From positions 62,001-126,000 of the forward strand of contig NZ_JAEINN010000014.1 of the NCBI RefSeq assembly GCF_016342405.1: a stretch of 64,000 nt of DNA, read 5' to 3'. Numbering within the stretch: position 1 is the first letter of the stretch; each line of letters begins with the position of its first letter. Of this stretch, positions 55,760 to 64,000 are shown piece after piece. The translations under genes and the position numbers were made by a program. The DNA comes from Maridesulfovibrio ferrireducens. GTDB taxonomy: Bacteria; Desulfobacterota; Desulfovibrionia; Desulfovibrionales; Desulfovibrionaceae. The notes beneath the pieces are model-generated. The model saw only the letters and a program-made list of their open reading frames with translations, searched no databases and was not told the DNA's origin.

Positions 55760-57178
55760 ATGTTCAAATTAAATATCCGGCAAAAGATAGTAATCGGTAT
55801 AATCATATTCTCCATCTGTTTCGGATGTATCGGAATACTCTCGTATTCAAACACTATTCATCTGGAACGCGAAGTTCTGCTTGTTGAACGAGTTGACGAC
55901 CTCAGTAATCTGATCCTCGAAATCCGGCGGACAGAGAAGAACCTGTTTCTCTATCACGATCCGACTGTTTTTTCGCAGGGAATCGAATACATAGAGCAAG
56001 CCGAAACTCTATTGCAATCACTCATGGAGGAGTTTACCCAGCCTGAGGTCAGGCAACATGGTTCCTCACTAAAAAATGGTTTAAATCACTACCGAGAGTT
56101 ACTCGTAAAAATTGCTCCCGAAGTTGATTTCAGCAAAACATACAAACTTGATAGCGACCCTAACCTTCTCCGTGAATCCGGTCAGGCTATTGTGGAACAT
56201 TCCCGCGCTATAGCCCGCTTTGAACGTGAAAATATTCTGAATATTAACAGAAACTTACGCACCAACCTGGCAATTTCAATAGTGGCAATAGCAGTCGTTG
56301 TTTCCATTCTGGTTATGTTTGTCAGCTCAAACATTCTCCGCCCGTTGCGGCTGGTACAGGAAGCAACCAAGCGCATATCCCTCGGTACTTTTGTAGCGCT
56401 CCCTATCAAAAACTCCCACGATGAAATTCAACAGGTATTTGTTGCTCTGAATTCAATGGTTGAACAATTATCGAAACGAAGATTACAGCTGGTGCAGGCT
56501 CAAAAACTTTCTTCCATAGGTACACTCGCTTCGGGCATAGCTCACCAGTTAAACAATCCGCTGAATAACATCTCCACCTCATGCCAGATTCTAATGGAAA
56601 ACAAACGTGAAAGCGATAAACTTGCTGACAAAATGATGCACAACATAGAGCAGGAGACTTTAAGAGCACGGGACATTGTTAAGGGACTGCTTGAGTTCTC
56701 CCGTGAACGGGAATATTCACCGGCCCCGACTCTTCTTGATGCGATAGTTCATTCAGCCGTACGTCTTGTATCCAGTCAGGTTCCGTCCGACATTTCAATA
56801 AAAACAGATATCTCCGGCAAAATTTTACTGCAAGCCGATCGGCAAAGATTGCAGGAGGCATTCATCAACCTTATTATCAATGCCGTTCAAGCCATCGAAC
56901 CGGAAGCGGGATCTATCCTTATCAGCGCCACAATTCACAATGAAAATGCGTTGATCACTGTAAAAGACTCCGGAACAGGAATAGATACCGAAACACTTGA
57001 GCGCATTTTCGACCCATTTTTCTCAACCAAAGAAGTAGGACAGGGCACCGGCCTCGGGCTCTATATAGTGTACGGTATTATTGAAAAACATCTGGGCCGC
57101 ATCAGTGCTGAAAGCACACCTGGTAGAGGCACCAATTTCTTTATCCGCCTTCCTTTGGCTACGGATGGAATCATATGA
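55760..57178 (+). CDS. Sensor histidine kinase (HAMP-HisKA-HATPase, NtrB-like core)
   Basis: 472 residues. Transmembrane helices near 10-28 and 170-190 enclose a periplasmic helical sensor of about 140 residues. HAMP (about 193-245) is followed by His262 in SGIAHQLNNPLNN, the NtrB-type H-box, and an ATPase with TGIDTETLERIFDPFFSTK and GQGTGLGL. The stop overlaps the next gene's ATG (ATGA), so it is translated together with the sigma-54 response regulator, its obvious partner. It is also the likely donor for the receiver-containing Lon protease encoded convergently, because the two receivers are alike. The signal is unknown. Confidence 0.93.
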   Translation: MFKLNIRQKIVIGIIIFSICFGCIGILSYSNTIHLEREVLLVERVDDLSNLILEIRRTEKNLFLYHDPTVFSQGIEYIEQAETLLQSLMEEFTQPEVRQHGSSLKNGLNHYRELLVKIAPEVDFSKTYKLDSDPNLLRESGQAIVEHSRAIARFERENILNINRNLRTNLAISIVAIAVVVSILVMFVSSNILRPLRLVQEATKRISLGTFVALPIKNSHDEIQQVFVALNSMVEQLSKRRLQLVQAQKLSSIGTLASGIAHQLNNPLNNISTSCQILMENKRESDKLADKMMHNIEQETLRARDIVKGLLEFSREREYSPAPTLLDAIVHSAVRLVSSQVPSDISIKTDISGKILLQADRQRLQEAFINLIINAVQAIEPEAGSILISATIHNENALITVKDSGTGIDTETLERIFDPFFSTKEVGQGTGLGLYIVYGIIEKHLGRISAESTPGRGTNFFIRLPLATDGII

Positions 57179-58509
57179 TCAGTCATGCCAATATTCTCAT
57201 CATCGACGATGAACTTATAGCACGGGAGAACCTTGTACTTGTTCTTTCGCAGGAAGGTTATAATGCGGTTGCAGTTGAAACAGGCATAGCCGCACTGCAA
57301 CAATTGGAAAAAAATGAATACGAGCTGGTCCTGACTGATCTGATGATGCCGGGAATGAACGGCATTGAAATTCTTGAACACATCAAAGAAATGCAGCCTA
57401 CCACTGAGGTAATCGTAATCACGGGACATGCCACCGTATCAACTGCGGTTGTCGCTATGCAGAAAGGTGCTCATTCATACATTGCCAAGCCGTTCAATCT
57501 TGATGAACTCCGCATGCAGGTGCGCAAAGCCCTTGAACAGCGTGCCCTGTCTGTAGAAGTATTGCGCCTCAGACAGGTTATTGCTCAGGGTAAACAGGAT
57601 TTCCCCTTGGTTGGACAGAGTGAATCTATACTTCGGCTGAAAAAGACCGTGCAGCAACTCGCCAACATGAACTGCAATGTTCTCATTCAAGGTGAAACAG
57701 GAACAGGTAAAGAACTCATTGCGCGGGGCATCCACATGCTCAGTAACAGGTCAAATGAGCGATTTATGGCTATCAACTGCGGAACTTTCACTGCGGAACT
57801 GATGGATAAAGAATTGTTCGGACATGAACGGGAAGCCTTTACAGGAGCACAGCGCGGACAAAAAGGAATCCTTGAAGTTGCTGACGGCGGAACTGTCTTT
57901 TTTGATGAAATGAGCGAACTGCCGCTAAATATGCAGGTAAAACTGCTGCGCGTCCTTCAGGAAAGAACTTTCCTACGCGTGGGCGGAACACAGGAAATCC
58001 CTGTTAATATTCGAATTATCGCCGCAACAAACTGCGATCTCAAAGAAAATGTTGAAAAAGGAACTTTTCGTCAGGACTTATTTTACCGCCTGAACGTAGT
58101 AACTCTTTCCGCTCCTCCTCTCAGAGAACACAGGGAAGATATTCCGGTGCTTGTAGGGCATTTTCTGGAGCAACATAGATCTCCGGAACAGACAATTACT
58201 ACGATTTCTCAGGAAACTCTGGATATCCTCATGAATCACTCATTTCCGGGGAACGTGCGTGAATTGGAAAACATTGCACAACGGGCACTGGCTCTTGCCA
58301 AAGGAACGGTTTTTACTCCCGACCTATTGCCTTATGACGTACGCAATACCCCGATTGAAAATCCGCTGCAAACCCTCGAAGAAATGGAACATCGCCACAT
58401 TGAAAAAGTTATGCTGGCAACGGGCGGTAACAAAACTCAAGCAGCTAAAATTCTCGGTATAGACAGAGTTTCACTCTGGAGAAAGATAAAACGGTACGAT
58501 CTAGATTAA
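57175..58509 (+). CDS. Sigma-54-dependent response regulator (REC-AAA-Fis)
   Basis: 444 residues. Receiver about 5-120 with Asp12/Asp11-type acids, phospho-acceptor Asp55 (LVLTDLMMPG) and Lys105. AAA+ domain about 143-375 with Walker A GETGTGKE (173-180). The sigma-54 contact loop reads EAFTGA (220-225) instead of GAFTGA. C-terminal Fis-type helix-turn-helix about 400-440 (NKTQAAKILGIDRVSLWRKIKR). It would activate sigma-54 promoters; candidate target at 61055-61071 with paired upstream elements. Convergent with the Lon-type gene with nine bases between stops. Confidence 0.93.
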   Translation: MISHANILIIDDELIARENLVLVLSQEGYNAVAVETGIAALQQLEKNEYELVLTDLMMPGMNGIEILEHIKEMQPTTEVIVITGHATVSTAVVAMQKGAHSYIAKPFNLDELRMQVRKALEQRALSVEVLRLRQVIAQGKQDFPLVGQSESILRLKKTVQQLANMNCNVLIQGETGTGKELIARGIHMLSNRSNERFMAINCGTFTAELMDKELFGHEREAFTGAQRGQKGILEVADGGTVFFDEMSELPLNMQVKLLRVLQERTFLRVGGTQEIPVNIRIIAATNCDLKENVEKGTFRQDLFYRLNVVTLSAPPLREHREDIPVLVGHFLEQHRSPEQTITTISQETLDILMNHSFPGNVRELENIAQRALALAKGTVFTPDLLPYDVRNTPIENPLQTLEEMEHRHIEKVMLATGGNKTQAAKILGIDRVSLWRKIKRYDLD

Positions 58510-58518
58510 GATAAAAAC

Positions 58519-60567
58519 TTAAAGAAGTGCCAAATCCACAACTTCTTCCAATCTACTGACAAGCCGTACTTCTATATTTTCAAGAACTTCAGGCTCGATA
58601 CTACGCACTGCGTAATCACATTTTTCCGGCAGAACGACAGTCTTGATACCGGCACGGCCCGCAGCCATTACCTTTTCCCGTACCCCTCCGACAGGCAGAA
58701 TTTCTCCAAGCAGAGAAATTTCTCCACTGAAAGCAACATCCTGCCGGACAGCACGGCCCGTAAGCATCGACAGAATAGCAATAGTTATGGTTATTCCCGC
58801 TGACGGGCCTTCTTTGGTCACCGCTCCGGCCGGAATATGAACGTGAATATCTGACGATTCGAAAAAGTCCGGTGCAAGACTGAACTTTTCAGCATTACTG
58901 CGAAGAAAACTTAAAGCTGTTTGCGCAGATTCCCGCAAAACTTCACCCAGCGATCCCGTAAGAATCAATTGTTTGTTTCCCTGCATTCTCGCAGCTTCAA
59001 CAAATAAAATTTCTCCTCCGTTCTCTGTCCAGACCAGCCCAGTAGCCAGTCCAACCTTAGGTGAAGACTTTGCTGTAGTCGTAAAATGAGGTGGCGGCCC
59101 CATAATGTCAGGGATATCCCCAGCTTCAACCGTGACTATATCTGAATCTTCTCCACCTGCCAGCGTCTTTCGCGCCAATTTGCGACAAAGCGAAGCTATC
59201 TGTTTTTCCAAACCTCGAAGGCCGGCCTCACGAGTATAATCAATTACTAAACTTCGCACAGCTTCGGGTAGCAAATTAAAATCTTTTGGATTCAATCCAT
59301 GTTGACTCAGCTGTGAAGGGATCAAAAAACGAGTGGAAATTTGCTGTTTTTCACTTAATGTATAACTTGAAAACTCGATCTCTTCCATTCTATCACGAAG
59401 CGGAGCAGGAAGACGTTCGACGATATTTGCAGTGGCAATAAAAAGAACACCTGAAAGATCAAAAGGAAGCCCCAGATAATTATCCACAAAAGAAGCATTC
59501 TGTTCAGGATCAAGCATTTCCAGTAACACGGCAGTTGCGTCACCCTGAAAATCCTGAATAACCTTATCCATCTCATCCAGCATAATAACGGGATTACGTA
59601 CACCGGACTTCTGAATTCCCTGCAAAATTCTTCCTGCCATTGCTCCAACGTATGTACGTCGATGTCCCCTCAGTTCTGCTTCATCCCGCAGACCAGCCAG
59701 TGACAGACGAAAAAATTTGCGGCCCATCGCCTCGGCTATGGCCCTGCCGATAGAAGTTTTCCCTGTGCCGGGAGGGCCGGTGAAACAAAGAACAGGGCCG
59801 CGAAGACTCTGAATACGCTGATTTTTATTAAGCAGCTCCATCACATAATCACGCAATTTCGTCAGATTCACAGGTTTGCCGAGATACTGATCCGCCCCCT
59901 TCAACATAGCGGTAACAGCCGTCTTAACTGTAGCGTATCCTGTAAGCATAATAACACCGGTGTCGGGCCAGCGGCGGCGAACTTCTTGAAGAAGCTGAAG
60001 GCCGTCCATCCCTTCCATCTTCAAATCGGTCACCAAAATATCAGCGGGATCACGTTCCATCGCCTCAATGGCTTCAATGCCGTTAGCTACGGACGTTACA
60101 GCAAATCCTTCCTGTTCAAAAATTATGGAAAGATTTTCACGGGCAATGACTTCATCGTCAGCCAGTAAGATTTTAGCCTGTTGGCGACTGTGCAGGCTCT
60201 TAACCGCCAAAAATTCCAAGATACGTTCTTTGACCGGATTAAGCCCGTAATGACGCGCATCTAAAAGATCTTTTGCGCGTGTCAGGTCAAGATCATCTTT
60301 AGTAGTAACATTCCAAGGCAAGGACAGAATAAATTCAATATAATTGTGCCCAAGAGCAAATTCGGGCGAAGATTTATCTGTCTTGATTAATCTTTCACAC
60401 TCATCATGGGTTACATCCAGTATGTGGTTCGGCAAAGAAGCAGATTCAATGCGCACACGCAAATCTTCCGCAAAAGGATCTTTCAGAATATCATGCACTT
60501 TTTGTCCGCCGGAACCTTTAGATTCAGGCTGTGATCCTTCATCTGTTTTTTTACGAAACCACTTCAT
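58519..60567 (-). CDS. Lon-type ATP-dependent protease with an inserted receiver domain
   Basis: 682 residues. The N-terminal substrate domain of Lon is reduced; residues about 65-122 (SSPEFALGHNYIEF...LSLPWN...HYGLNPVKERILEFLAV) match the Lon segment just before the ATPase. A complete receiver domain (about 131-247) with phospho-acceptor Asp181 and Lys231 is then inserted, and Lon continues at RGPVLCFTGPPGTGKT (Walker A 264-271). The proteolytic dyad is Ser589 (GPSAG) and Lys632 (GGVREK). So the AAA and protease parts look active. The receiver is closely like that of the neighbouring sigma-54 regulator (both DDE-x-IARENL and EQEG/SQEG), implying the same kinase. AGGAG precedes the ATG. Confidence 0.9.
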   Translation of the reverse strand: MKWFRKKTDEGSQPESKGSGGQKVHDILKDPFAEDLRVRIESASLPNHILDVTHDECERLIKTDKSSPEFALGHNYIEFILSLPWNVTTKDDLDLTRAKDLLDARHYGLNPVKERILEFLAVKSLHSRQQAKILLADDEVIARENLSIIFEQEGFAVTSVANGIEAIEAMERDPADILVTDLKMEGMDGLQLLQEVRRRWPDTGVIMLTGYATVKTAVTAMLKGADQYLGKPVNLTKLRDYVMELLNKNQRIQSLRGPVLCFTGPPGTGKTSIGRAIAEAMGRKFFRLSLAGLRDEAELRGHRRTYVGAMAGRILQGIQKSGVRNPVIMLDEMDKVIQDFQGDATAVLLEMLDPEQNASFVDNYLGLPFDLSGVLFIATANIVERLPAPLRDRMEEIEFSSYTLSEKQQISTRFLIPSQLSQHGLNPKDFNLLPEAVRSLVIDYTREAGLRGLEKQIASLCRKLARKTLAGGEDSDIVTVEAGDIPDIMGPPPHFTTTAKSSPKVGLATGLVWTENGGEILFVEAARMQGNKQLILTGSLGEVLRESAQTALSFLRSNAEKFSLAPDFFESSDIHVHIPAGAVTKEGPSAGITITIAILSMLTGRAVRQDVAFSGEISLLGEILPVGGVREKVMAAGRAGIKTVVLPEKCDYAVRSIEPEVLENIEVRLVSRLEEVVDLALL

Positions 60568-60889
60568 ATTCTAATTTCTCCTACCTTAAAAAATACTGCT
60601 GCAAAATGCCCTTTGAATGTCAAAATTATATAAAAAAGCTCACTAACAGTCCACTTTTTATAAGTAACATTAATCACTTGTGTTGTTAACGTTGCATTAT
60701 GAAACAACTGAGACAAAATCTAAATAGCTATAAATTAATATCAAAAAATAAAGCATAAACAATTGGTATTAAAACCAATTATTAATTTAAAAGTACACTT
60801 TTTCTTTAGATTTTACATTCGGTTCATATTTTTAAGACAAAAAAGATTACCAGTCAGTTAATTCGCACTTGTGAATAAATGCACTAGTA

Positions 60890-60904
60890 TTGCAAAAAGC
60901 AACA
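60890..60904. promoter_or_regulatory. Upstream element 1: TTGC-N5-GCAA dyad
   Basis: TTGCAAAAAGCAACA. Its dyad TTGC-N5-GCAA and the following CA recur 78 bases downstream (60968-60982). Pairs of palindromic sites at this distance from a sigma-54 promoter are typical of enhancer-binding proteins; assignment to the neighbouring regulator is inference. Confidence 0.5.
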
Positions 60905-60933
60905 CATGCAATTTCAAGAGGGAACAGACCCTA

Positions 60934-60948
60934 TAAGGGATTCCCTTA
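60934..60948. repeat. Perfect 15-bp palindrome TAAGGGA-T-TCCCTTA
   Basis: Lies between the two TTGC-N5-GCAA elements, with an additional AGGG...CCCT arm just to the left (60919-60932). It could be a third operator or a hairpin; no known consensus. Confidence 0.4.
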
Positions 60949-60967
60949 CATAAGCCCCGAAGACCTA

Positions 60968-60982
60968 TTGCAAATCGCAACA
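60968..60982. promoter_or_regulatory. Upstream element 2: TTGC-N5-GCAA dyad
   Basis: TTGCAAATCGCAACA, matching element 1 at 13 of 15 bases. Its centre lies about 82 bases before the -24 GG of the sigma-54-type promoter, in the usual enhancer range. Confidence 0.5.
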
Positions 60983-61054
60983 TGCGCGAGTGGGCAATCA
61001 ATGCTATTTAATTAAATACTCTATTATTACAGTGCATTACATAGCAAAATTCAC

Positions 61055-61071
61055 TTGGCATGACTTTTGAT
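61055..61071 (+). promoter_or_regulatory. Probable sigma-54 promoter
   Basis: TTGGCAT-GACTT-TTGAT fits TGGCAC-N5-TTGCW with two mismatches (C to T at the end of the -24 box, C to A in the -12 box), with correct 10-base separation of the GG and TG pairs. It lies about 20 bases before the ATG of the Usp-like gene. Confidence 0.55.
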
Positions 61072-61090
61072 AGTTAAGAGAGGTGAATCA

Positions 61091-61726
61091 ATGAACGAAC
61101 AATGGGGAGGCAACATGGCTACAGTACAGAATGTAAAGTGTTTCTTAGATAGACACTACAAAACAACGGTCAATAACCAATGCAACACCTGTAGTGTAGG
61201 AACATGGGCCATCAATCGTGAACAGTCATCAAGTGATAATAAAGAAAGGAGATTTTTCTTGAAAACATTTTTGAACCGTTTCCGCACCAAACACCAGAAC
61301 TCCACCGCCGCACAAGTTGAAAATGATCAAATCGTCAATACTCTCTCTGAATCTACCCGTCCGGGATGCAAAATTCTTGTCGTAAGTAAAGGATCTGCAT
61401 TCTCCGGGAATGTAGTGAGCTATGCTGTCGAGATGGCAGCGAAAACCAAAAGTAGTTTAGTTGCTCTTAATCTTGATGAGCACGGCTCAAACTTTAATAA
61501 TTTCCGTTCAGAATCTGAAGACAACATTGCCAGCTTCTCCGCTAAAGCCACAGAAGCAGGCCTCCTCTTTGCACATATCGTCAAAAAAGGAGCTGAAGAT
61601 TCAGTCGTCGCAGAACTGCATTGTGCAGACAATGAGTTCCGTTATGTCATGGAAGATGTCGTCACAACGAAATCCACAAAACAGGCTATTCCTGTATACA
61701 CGCATGCAATGCTGCGAGTGAAATAA
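61091..61726 (+). CDS. Usp-like protein with N-terminal CxxC segment
   Basis: 211 residues from the ATG with GAGGTG six bases upstream; another ATG eight codons further on has GGAGG. The N-terminal about 75 residues contain CNTC and many charged residues and resemble nothing that I know. From CKILVVSKGSAFSGNVVSYAVEMAAKTKSSLVALNLDEHG (about residue 98) it follows the universal-stress-protein/nucleotide-binding alpha-beta fold, but the ATP-binding glycine motif is not clear and the C-terminal part is short. It precedes the SLC13 permease by ten bases, so they form an operon behind the sigma-54-type promoter. Possibly a regulator of that transporter. Confidence 0.65.
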   Translation: MNEQWGGNMATVQNVKCFLDRHYKTTVNNQCNTCSVGTWAINREQSSSDNKERRFFLKTFLNRFRTKHQNSTAAQVENDQIVNTLSESTRPGCKILVVSKGSAFSGNVVSYAVEMAAKTKSSLVALNLDEHGSNFNNFRSESEDNIASFSAKATEAGLLFAHIVKKGAEDSVVAELHCADNEFRYVMEDVVTTKSTKQAIPVYTHAMLRVK

Positions 61727-61736
61727 AGGTATATTT

Positions 61737-63536
61737 ATGACTCCCGAGATTCTTTTAGTTATGGGCGTACTCGCTTTCGCCGTCCTGCTGTTCGTCTTTG
61801 AATGGGTCAGAGTCGATGTTGTAGGTATCATAATGATGGTAATGCTACCGTTGCTTGGGCTTGTTACACCAAAACAGGCTATCAGCGGTTTAAGCAGTAA
61901 CGCCGTTGTTTCTATAATTGCTGTAATTATAATCGGCGCCGGTTTGGATAAAACCGGCGTCATGAACACTATGGCGCGGCTCATATTGCGTTTTGCCGGA
62001 AAAAGCGAAATGCGGATTATGACAATGATATCCGGAACTGTTGCCGTCATTTCAGGATTTATGCAGAACATCGGCGCTGCGGCGCTGTTTATGCCGGCTG
62101 CTAAGCGTATTGGGAATCAGACAGGCGTCCCTGTCGGGCGTTTGCTTATGCCCATGGGATTCTGCGCTATTATCGGCGGATGTTTGACTCTTGTCGGTTC
62201 CAGTCCTCTGATTCTGCTAAATGACCTTATGGTCGTCGGCGGAAAGCACTATGAACCGTTCGGTTTATTCGGAGTTACTCCGATTGGCCTTCTATTAATT
62301 GCCGCCGCCCTTGCTTATTTCATCCTTTTCGGACGTTTCATACTGCCAAATAAAAATGTCGACGAAATTTCAGGACCGATGTCCACCCTTCTCACCAACA
62401 CTTACGGTGGAATCGGCTCATTATTTGAATTGCACGTTCCTGAAACATGGACAAATGAAAATAACCTGATGGCTCTTGAACTGCGCCCGATTTATTTCTC
62501 AACAGTAGTCGCAATTGCCAGAAATAAAGGAACATCACATCTATTCGCTCCCGACGCTCTGGAAGGTATCCAGCCCGGTGATCATTTAGCAGTGGTAGGA
62601 CCGCAGGAATTCGTTGAAAGTATGGCGGAAGATTTTGGGTGGGCGATGCAGTCGGAACTAACATCCTTCGCAGAAGAACTCTCCCCCAACAATGCCGGAA
62701 TTATGGAAGGGATTGTTACGCCGCGTTCTGAACTTGTCGGACAGACTTTGTCAGAATTGCGCATACGTGACCGCTTTAAAGTTTCTCCTTTAGCCATATT
62801 TCGCGGAGAAAAGTTATTTGTCAGTGGACTTACCAGCATAAAAATTGAATCAGGCGATGCATTACTACTGCATGGTCGCTGGGAAATGTTCCATCTGCTG
62901 AAAGACAGACCGGACTTTGTCTTCACTGAAGAAGTAAAAGGCGAAGTGCTCCGCACTGAAAAAGCTAAAATTGCTGTAATGTGGCTGTTAGTTGCTCTTA
63001 CACTTGCTTTAGGTTTTCATGTTCAGCTTTCCATATCCCTGCTCGCTGGAGCACTTGGAATGGTTTTGACAAAAGTGCTCAGTATTGATGAAGCATACCA
63101 ATCGGTAGACTGGATGACGGTCTTCCTGCTCGGTGGACTTATTCCTTTAGGAATGGCCTTTGAAAATACCGGAGCGGCAAAATACATTGCAGATGCCCTC
63201 ATGGTGGCACTTGGACATCCAACCCCTTTGGTTCTGCTAACTGCGATAGGAATTCTGACTTCATTTTTCACTTTAGTGGCCTCCAATGTAGGTGCAACAG
63301 TCCTACTGGTTCCACTATCAATGAACATGGCCCTCAGCGCCGGAGTTGATCCGCGAATTGCCGCTTTAACAGTTGCTGTCGCTGCTTCAAATACTTTTAT
63401 CCTACCGACTCATCAGGTTAACGCACTGATAATGCGCCCCGGTGGTTACAAAACAATTGATTATGTCCGCGCAGGAGCGGGAATGACCGTTGTTTATATG
63501 GTGGTTATGATCTCGGCTTTAATGCTTCTTTACTAA
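61737..63536 (+). CDS. SLC13/DASS-family permease with two TrkA-C domains
   Basis: 599 residues. About eleven transmembrane helices with two inverted halves (GFMQNIGAAALFMPAAKRIG in the first, LVASNVGATVLLVPLSMNMA in the second, the latter resembling the SNT-type substrate/sodium motif). Between them are two cytoplasmic RCK-C/TrkA-C modules (about 210-300 and 315-400; for example ALEGIQPGDHLAVVGP and SIKIESGDALLLHG). This is the layout of sodium-coupled anion transporters often annotated as sulfate permeases. In a sulfate reducer sulfate uptake is attractive, but substrate is not proven. AAAGG precedes the ATG; followed by a strong terminator. Confidence 0.9.
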   Translation: MTPEILLVMGVLAFAVLLFVFEWVRVDVVGIIMMVMLPLLGLVTPKQAISGLSSNAVVSIIAVIIIGAGLDKTGVMNTMARLILRFAGKSEMRIMTMISGTVAVISGFMQNIGAAALFMPAAKRIGNQTGVPVGRLLMPMGFCAIIGGCLTLVGSSPLILLNDLMVVGGKHYEPFGLFGVTPIGLLLIAAALAYFILFGRFILPNKNVDEISGPMSTLLTNTYGGIGSLFELHVPETWTNENNLMALELRPIYFSTVVAIARNKGTSHLFAPDALEGIQPGDHLAVVGPQEFVESMAEDFGWAMQSELTSFAEELSPNNAGIMEGIVTPRSELVGQTLSELRIRDRFKVSPLAIFRGEKLFVSGLTSIKIESGDALLLHGRWEMFHLLKDRPDFVFTEEVKGEVLRTEKAKIAVMWLLVALTLALGFHVQLSISLLAGALGMVLTKVLSIDEAYQSVDWMTVFLLGGLIPLGMAFENTGAAKYIADALMVALGHPTPLVLLTAIGILTSFFTLVASNVGATVLLVPLSMNMALSAGVDPRIAALTVAVAASNTFILPTHQVNALIMRPGGYKTIDYVRAGAGMTVVYMVVMISALMLLY

Positions 63537-63549
63537 GTTGACCGGATTA

Positions 63550-63583
63550 AACGCCAAGGAGAAAATTTCTCCTTGGCGTTTTT
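63550..63583 (+). terminator. Terminator of the Usp-like / SLC13 operon
   Basis: AACGCCAAGGAGAAA (63550-63564) pairs perfectly with TTTCTCCTTGGCGTT (63566-63580) and ends in TTTTT. It lies 13 bases after the stop. Confidence 0.9.
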
Positions 63584-63623
63584 GCGTGAAAAAATAAAGA
63601 CGACACATAAAAAGGAGAATTTA

Positions 63624-64000
63624 ATGCAGCCTTCAATTATGCAGGCATTTGGTAGCAACTTTCTTGGTGCTGCTCCCAAATGGTACAAGATAATTATTTT
63701 ACTTTTTTTAGTTCTCAACCCGTGCCTTATGTTTACAGCAGGGCCTTTTGTAGCCGGCTGGGCACTTATTGCAGAATTCATTTTCACACTGGCTATGGCA
63801 CTGAAATGCTATCCTCTGCCTGCCGGTGGACTACTCGCATTTGAAGCTGTCTTTTTAGGTATGACTTCAACCGAAACTATTTATCATGAAGCTCTCAAAA
63901 ATTTTGAAGTAATACTGCTGCTGATTTTCATGGTCGCAGGAATTTATTTCATGAAGGACTTTCTACAATTCACCTTCACTCGCATTCTTGTGAGAGTTCA
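63624..64000 (+). CDS. nhaB: Na+/H+ antiporter NhaB, N-terminal part
   Basis: Partial gene cut by the right edge; 125 residues visible. AAAAAGGAG precedes the ATG. The translation ([14 protein letters not shown], then [37 protein letters not shown], and [20 protein letters not shown]) follows the N-terminus of E. coli NhaB closely, with three hydrophobic helices. NhaB exchanges cytoplasmic Na+ for H+ and helps pH and sodium homeostasis. It follows the SLC13 permease terminator, so it probably has its own promoter in 63537-63623. Presence in a sulfate reducer agrees with a marine, sodium-coupled life style. Confidence 0.92.
   Translation, partial: MQPSIMQAFGSNFLGAAPKWYKIIILLFLVLNPCLMFTAGPFVAGWALIAEFIFTLAMALKCYPLPAGGLLAFEAVFLGMTSTETIYHEALKNFEVILLLIFMVAGIYFMKDFLQFTFTRILVRV

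Larger units (their letters stand above)
60568..61090. other. Regulatory intergenic region between the Lon-type gene and the Usp-like gene
   Basis: 523 bases, AT-rich, no open frame with a ribosome site. It holds the divergent promoters: two 15-base elements with dyads, a perfect palindrome, and a sigma-54-type promoter, listed separately. No RNA gene is recognised. Confidence 0.6.

Overview
The window looks like chromosomal DNA of a sulfate-reducing deltaproteobacterium of the Desulfovibrio / Maridesulfovibrio type. This is inferred from gene content: a complete quinone reductase complex operon (qrcABCD, 39397-44065), a hybrid cluster protein gene with an HcpR-type regulator, rubrerythrin, many two-component proteins, and genes lying at very high density on both strands. 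The last gene (nhaB) and possibly the SLC13 permease point to a sodium-rich, probably marine habitat. No rRNA, tRNA, CRISPR array, transposase or integrase is recognisable.

Region by region. (1) 1-3302: nitrosative-stress island with the start of hcp, a ferredoxin, a membrane polyferredoxin, a small siroheme/4Fe-4S protein and the divergent regulator hcpR; TTGA/TCAA dyads lie before hcp and before hcpR. (2) 3304-12683: a CheV-type protein, then a type I secretion operon read leftwards (TolC, ABC, HlyD, TPR-glycosyltransferase) and a CHASE2 adenylate cyclase read rightwards. (3) 12696-14645: an orphan STAND-type NTPase with repeats upstream. (4) 14920-23316: a cysteine synthase fused to a degenerate cysteinyl-tRNA-synthetase-like half, a Maf-type flagellin glycosylation protein, an AT-rich sulfotransferase-like gene, and a small protein / PAP2 / ArnT-like operon. 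(5) 23443-34208: REC-HDOD protein, NadE, hybrid kinase, YbjQ-like protein, AroC-AroK, MscS channel. (6) 34297-39089: anti-sigma kinase and antagonist, an unusual ABC protein with an enlarged ATPase domain and its cyclic-nucleotide-domain partner, and a secreted protein. (7) 39341-44176: qrcABCD with a Rex-like site. (8) 44257-51479: RfbC, CvpA, MazG, a sigma-28-driven small motility-like protein, a 999-residue protein with a decayed PHP fold and a membrane region, and cardiolipin synthase. (9) 51494-55638: gadC-gadB, rubrerythrin, a GIY-YIG-like small protein. (10) 55760-64000: sensor kinase, sigma-54 response regulator and a Lon protease with an inserted receiver domain, followed by a probable sigma-54 promoter with paired upstream elements driving a Usp-like protein and an SLC13 permease, then the start of nhaB.

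The most interesting system is in region 10. One histidine kinase sits beside two receiver proteins whose receiver domains are closely alike (both contain DDE-x-IARENL). One is a sigma-54 activator and the other is a Lon protease with the receiver placed exactly between its N-terminal segment and the Walker A motif. This suggests one signal controlling both transcription and proteolysis. Other points of note are the enlarged ABC ATPase domain, the CysK/CysRS-like fusion, the PHP-like membrane protein and the orphan STAND gene. All functional calls rest on reading motifs; no database search was possible.
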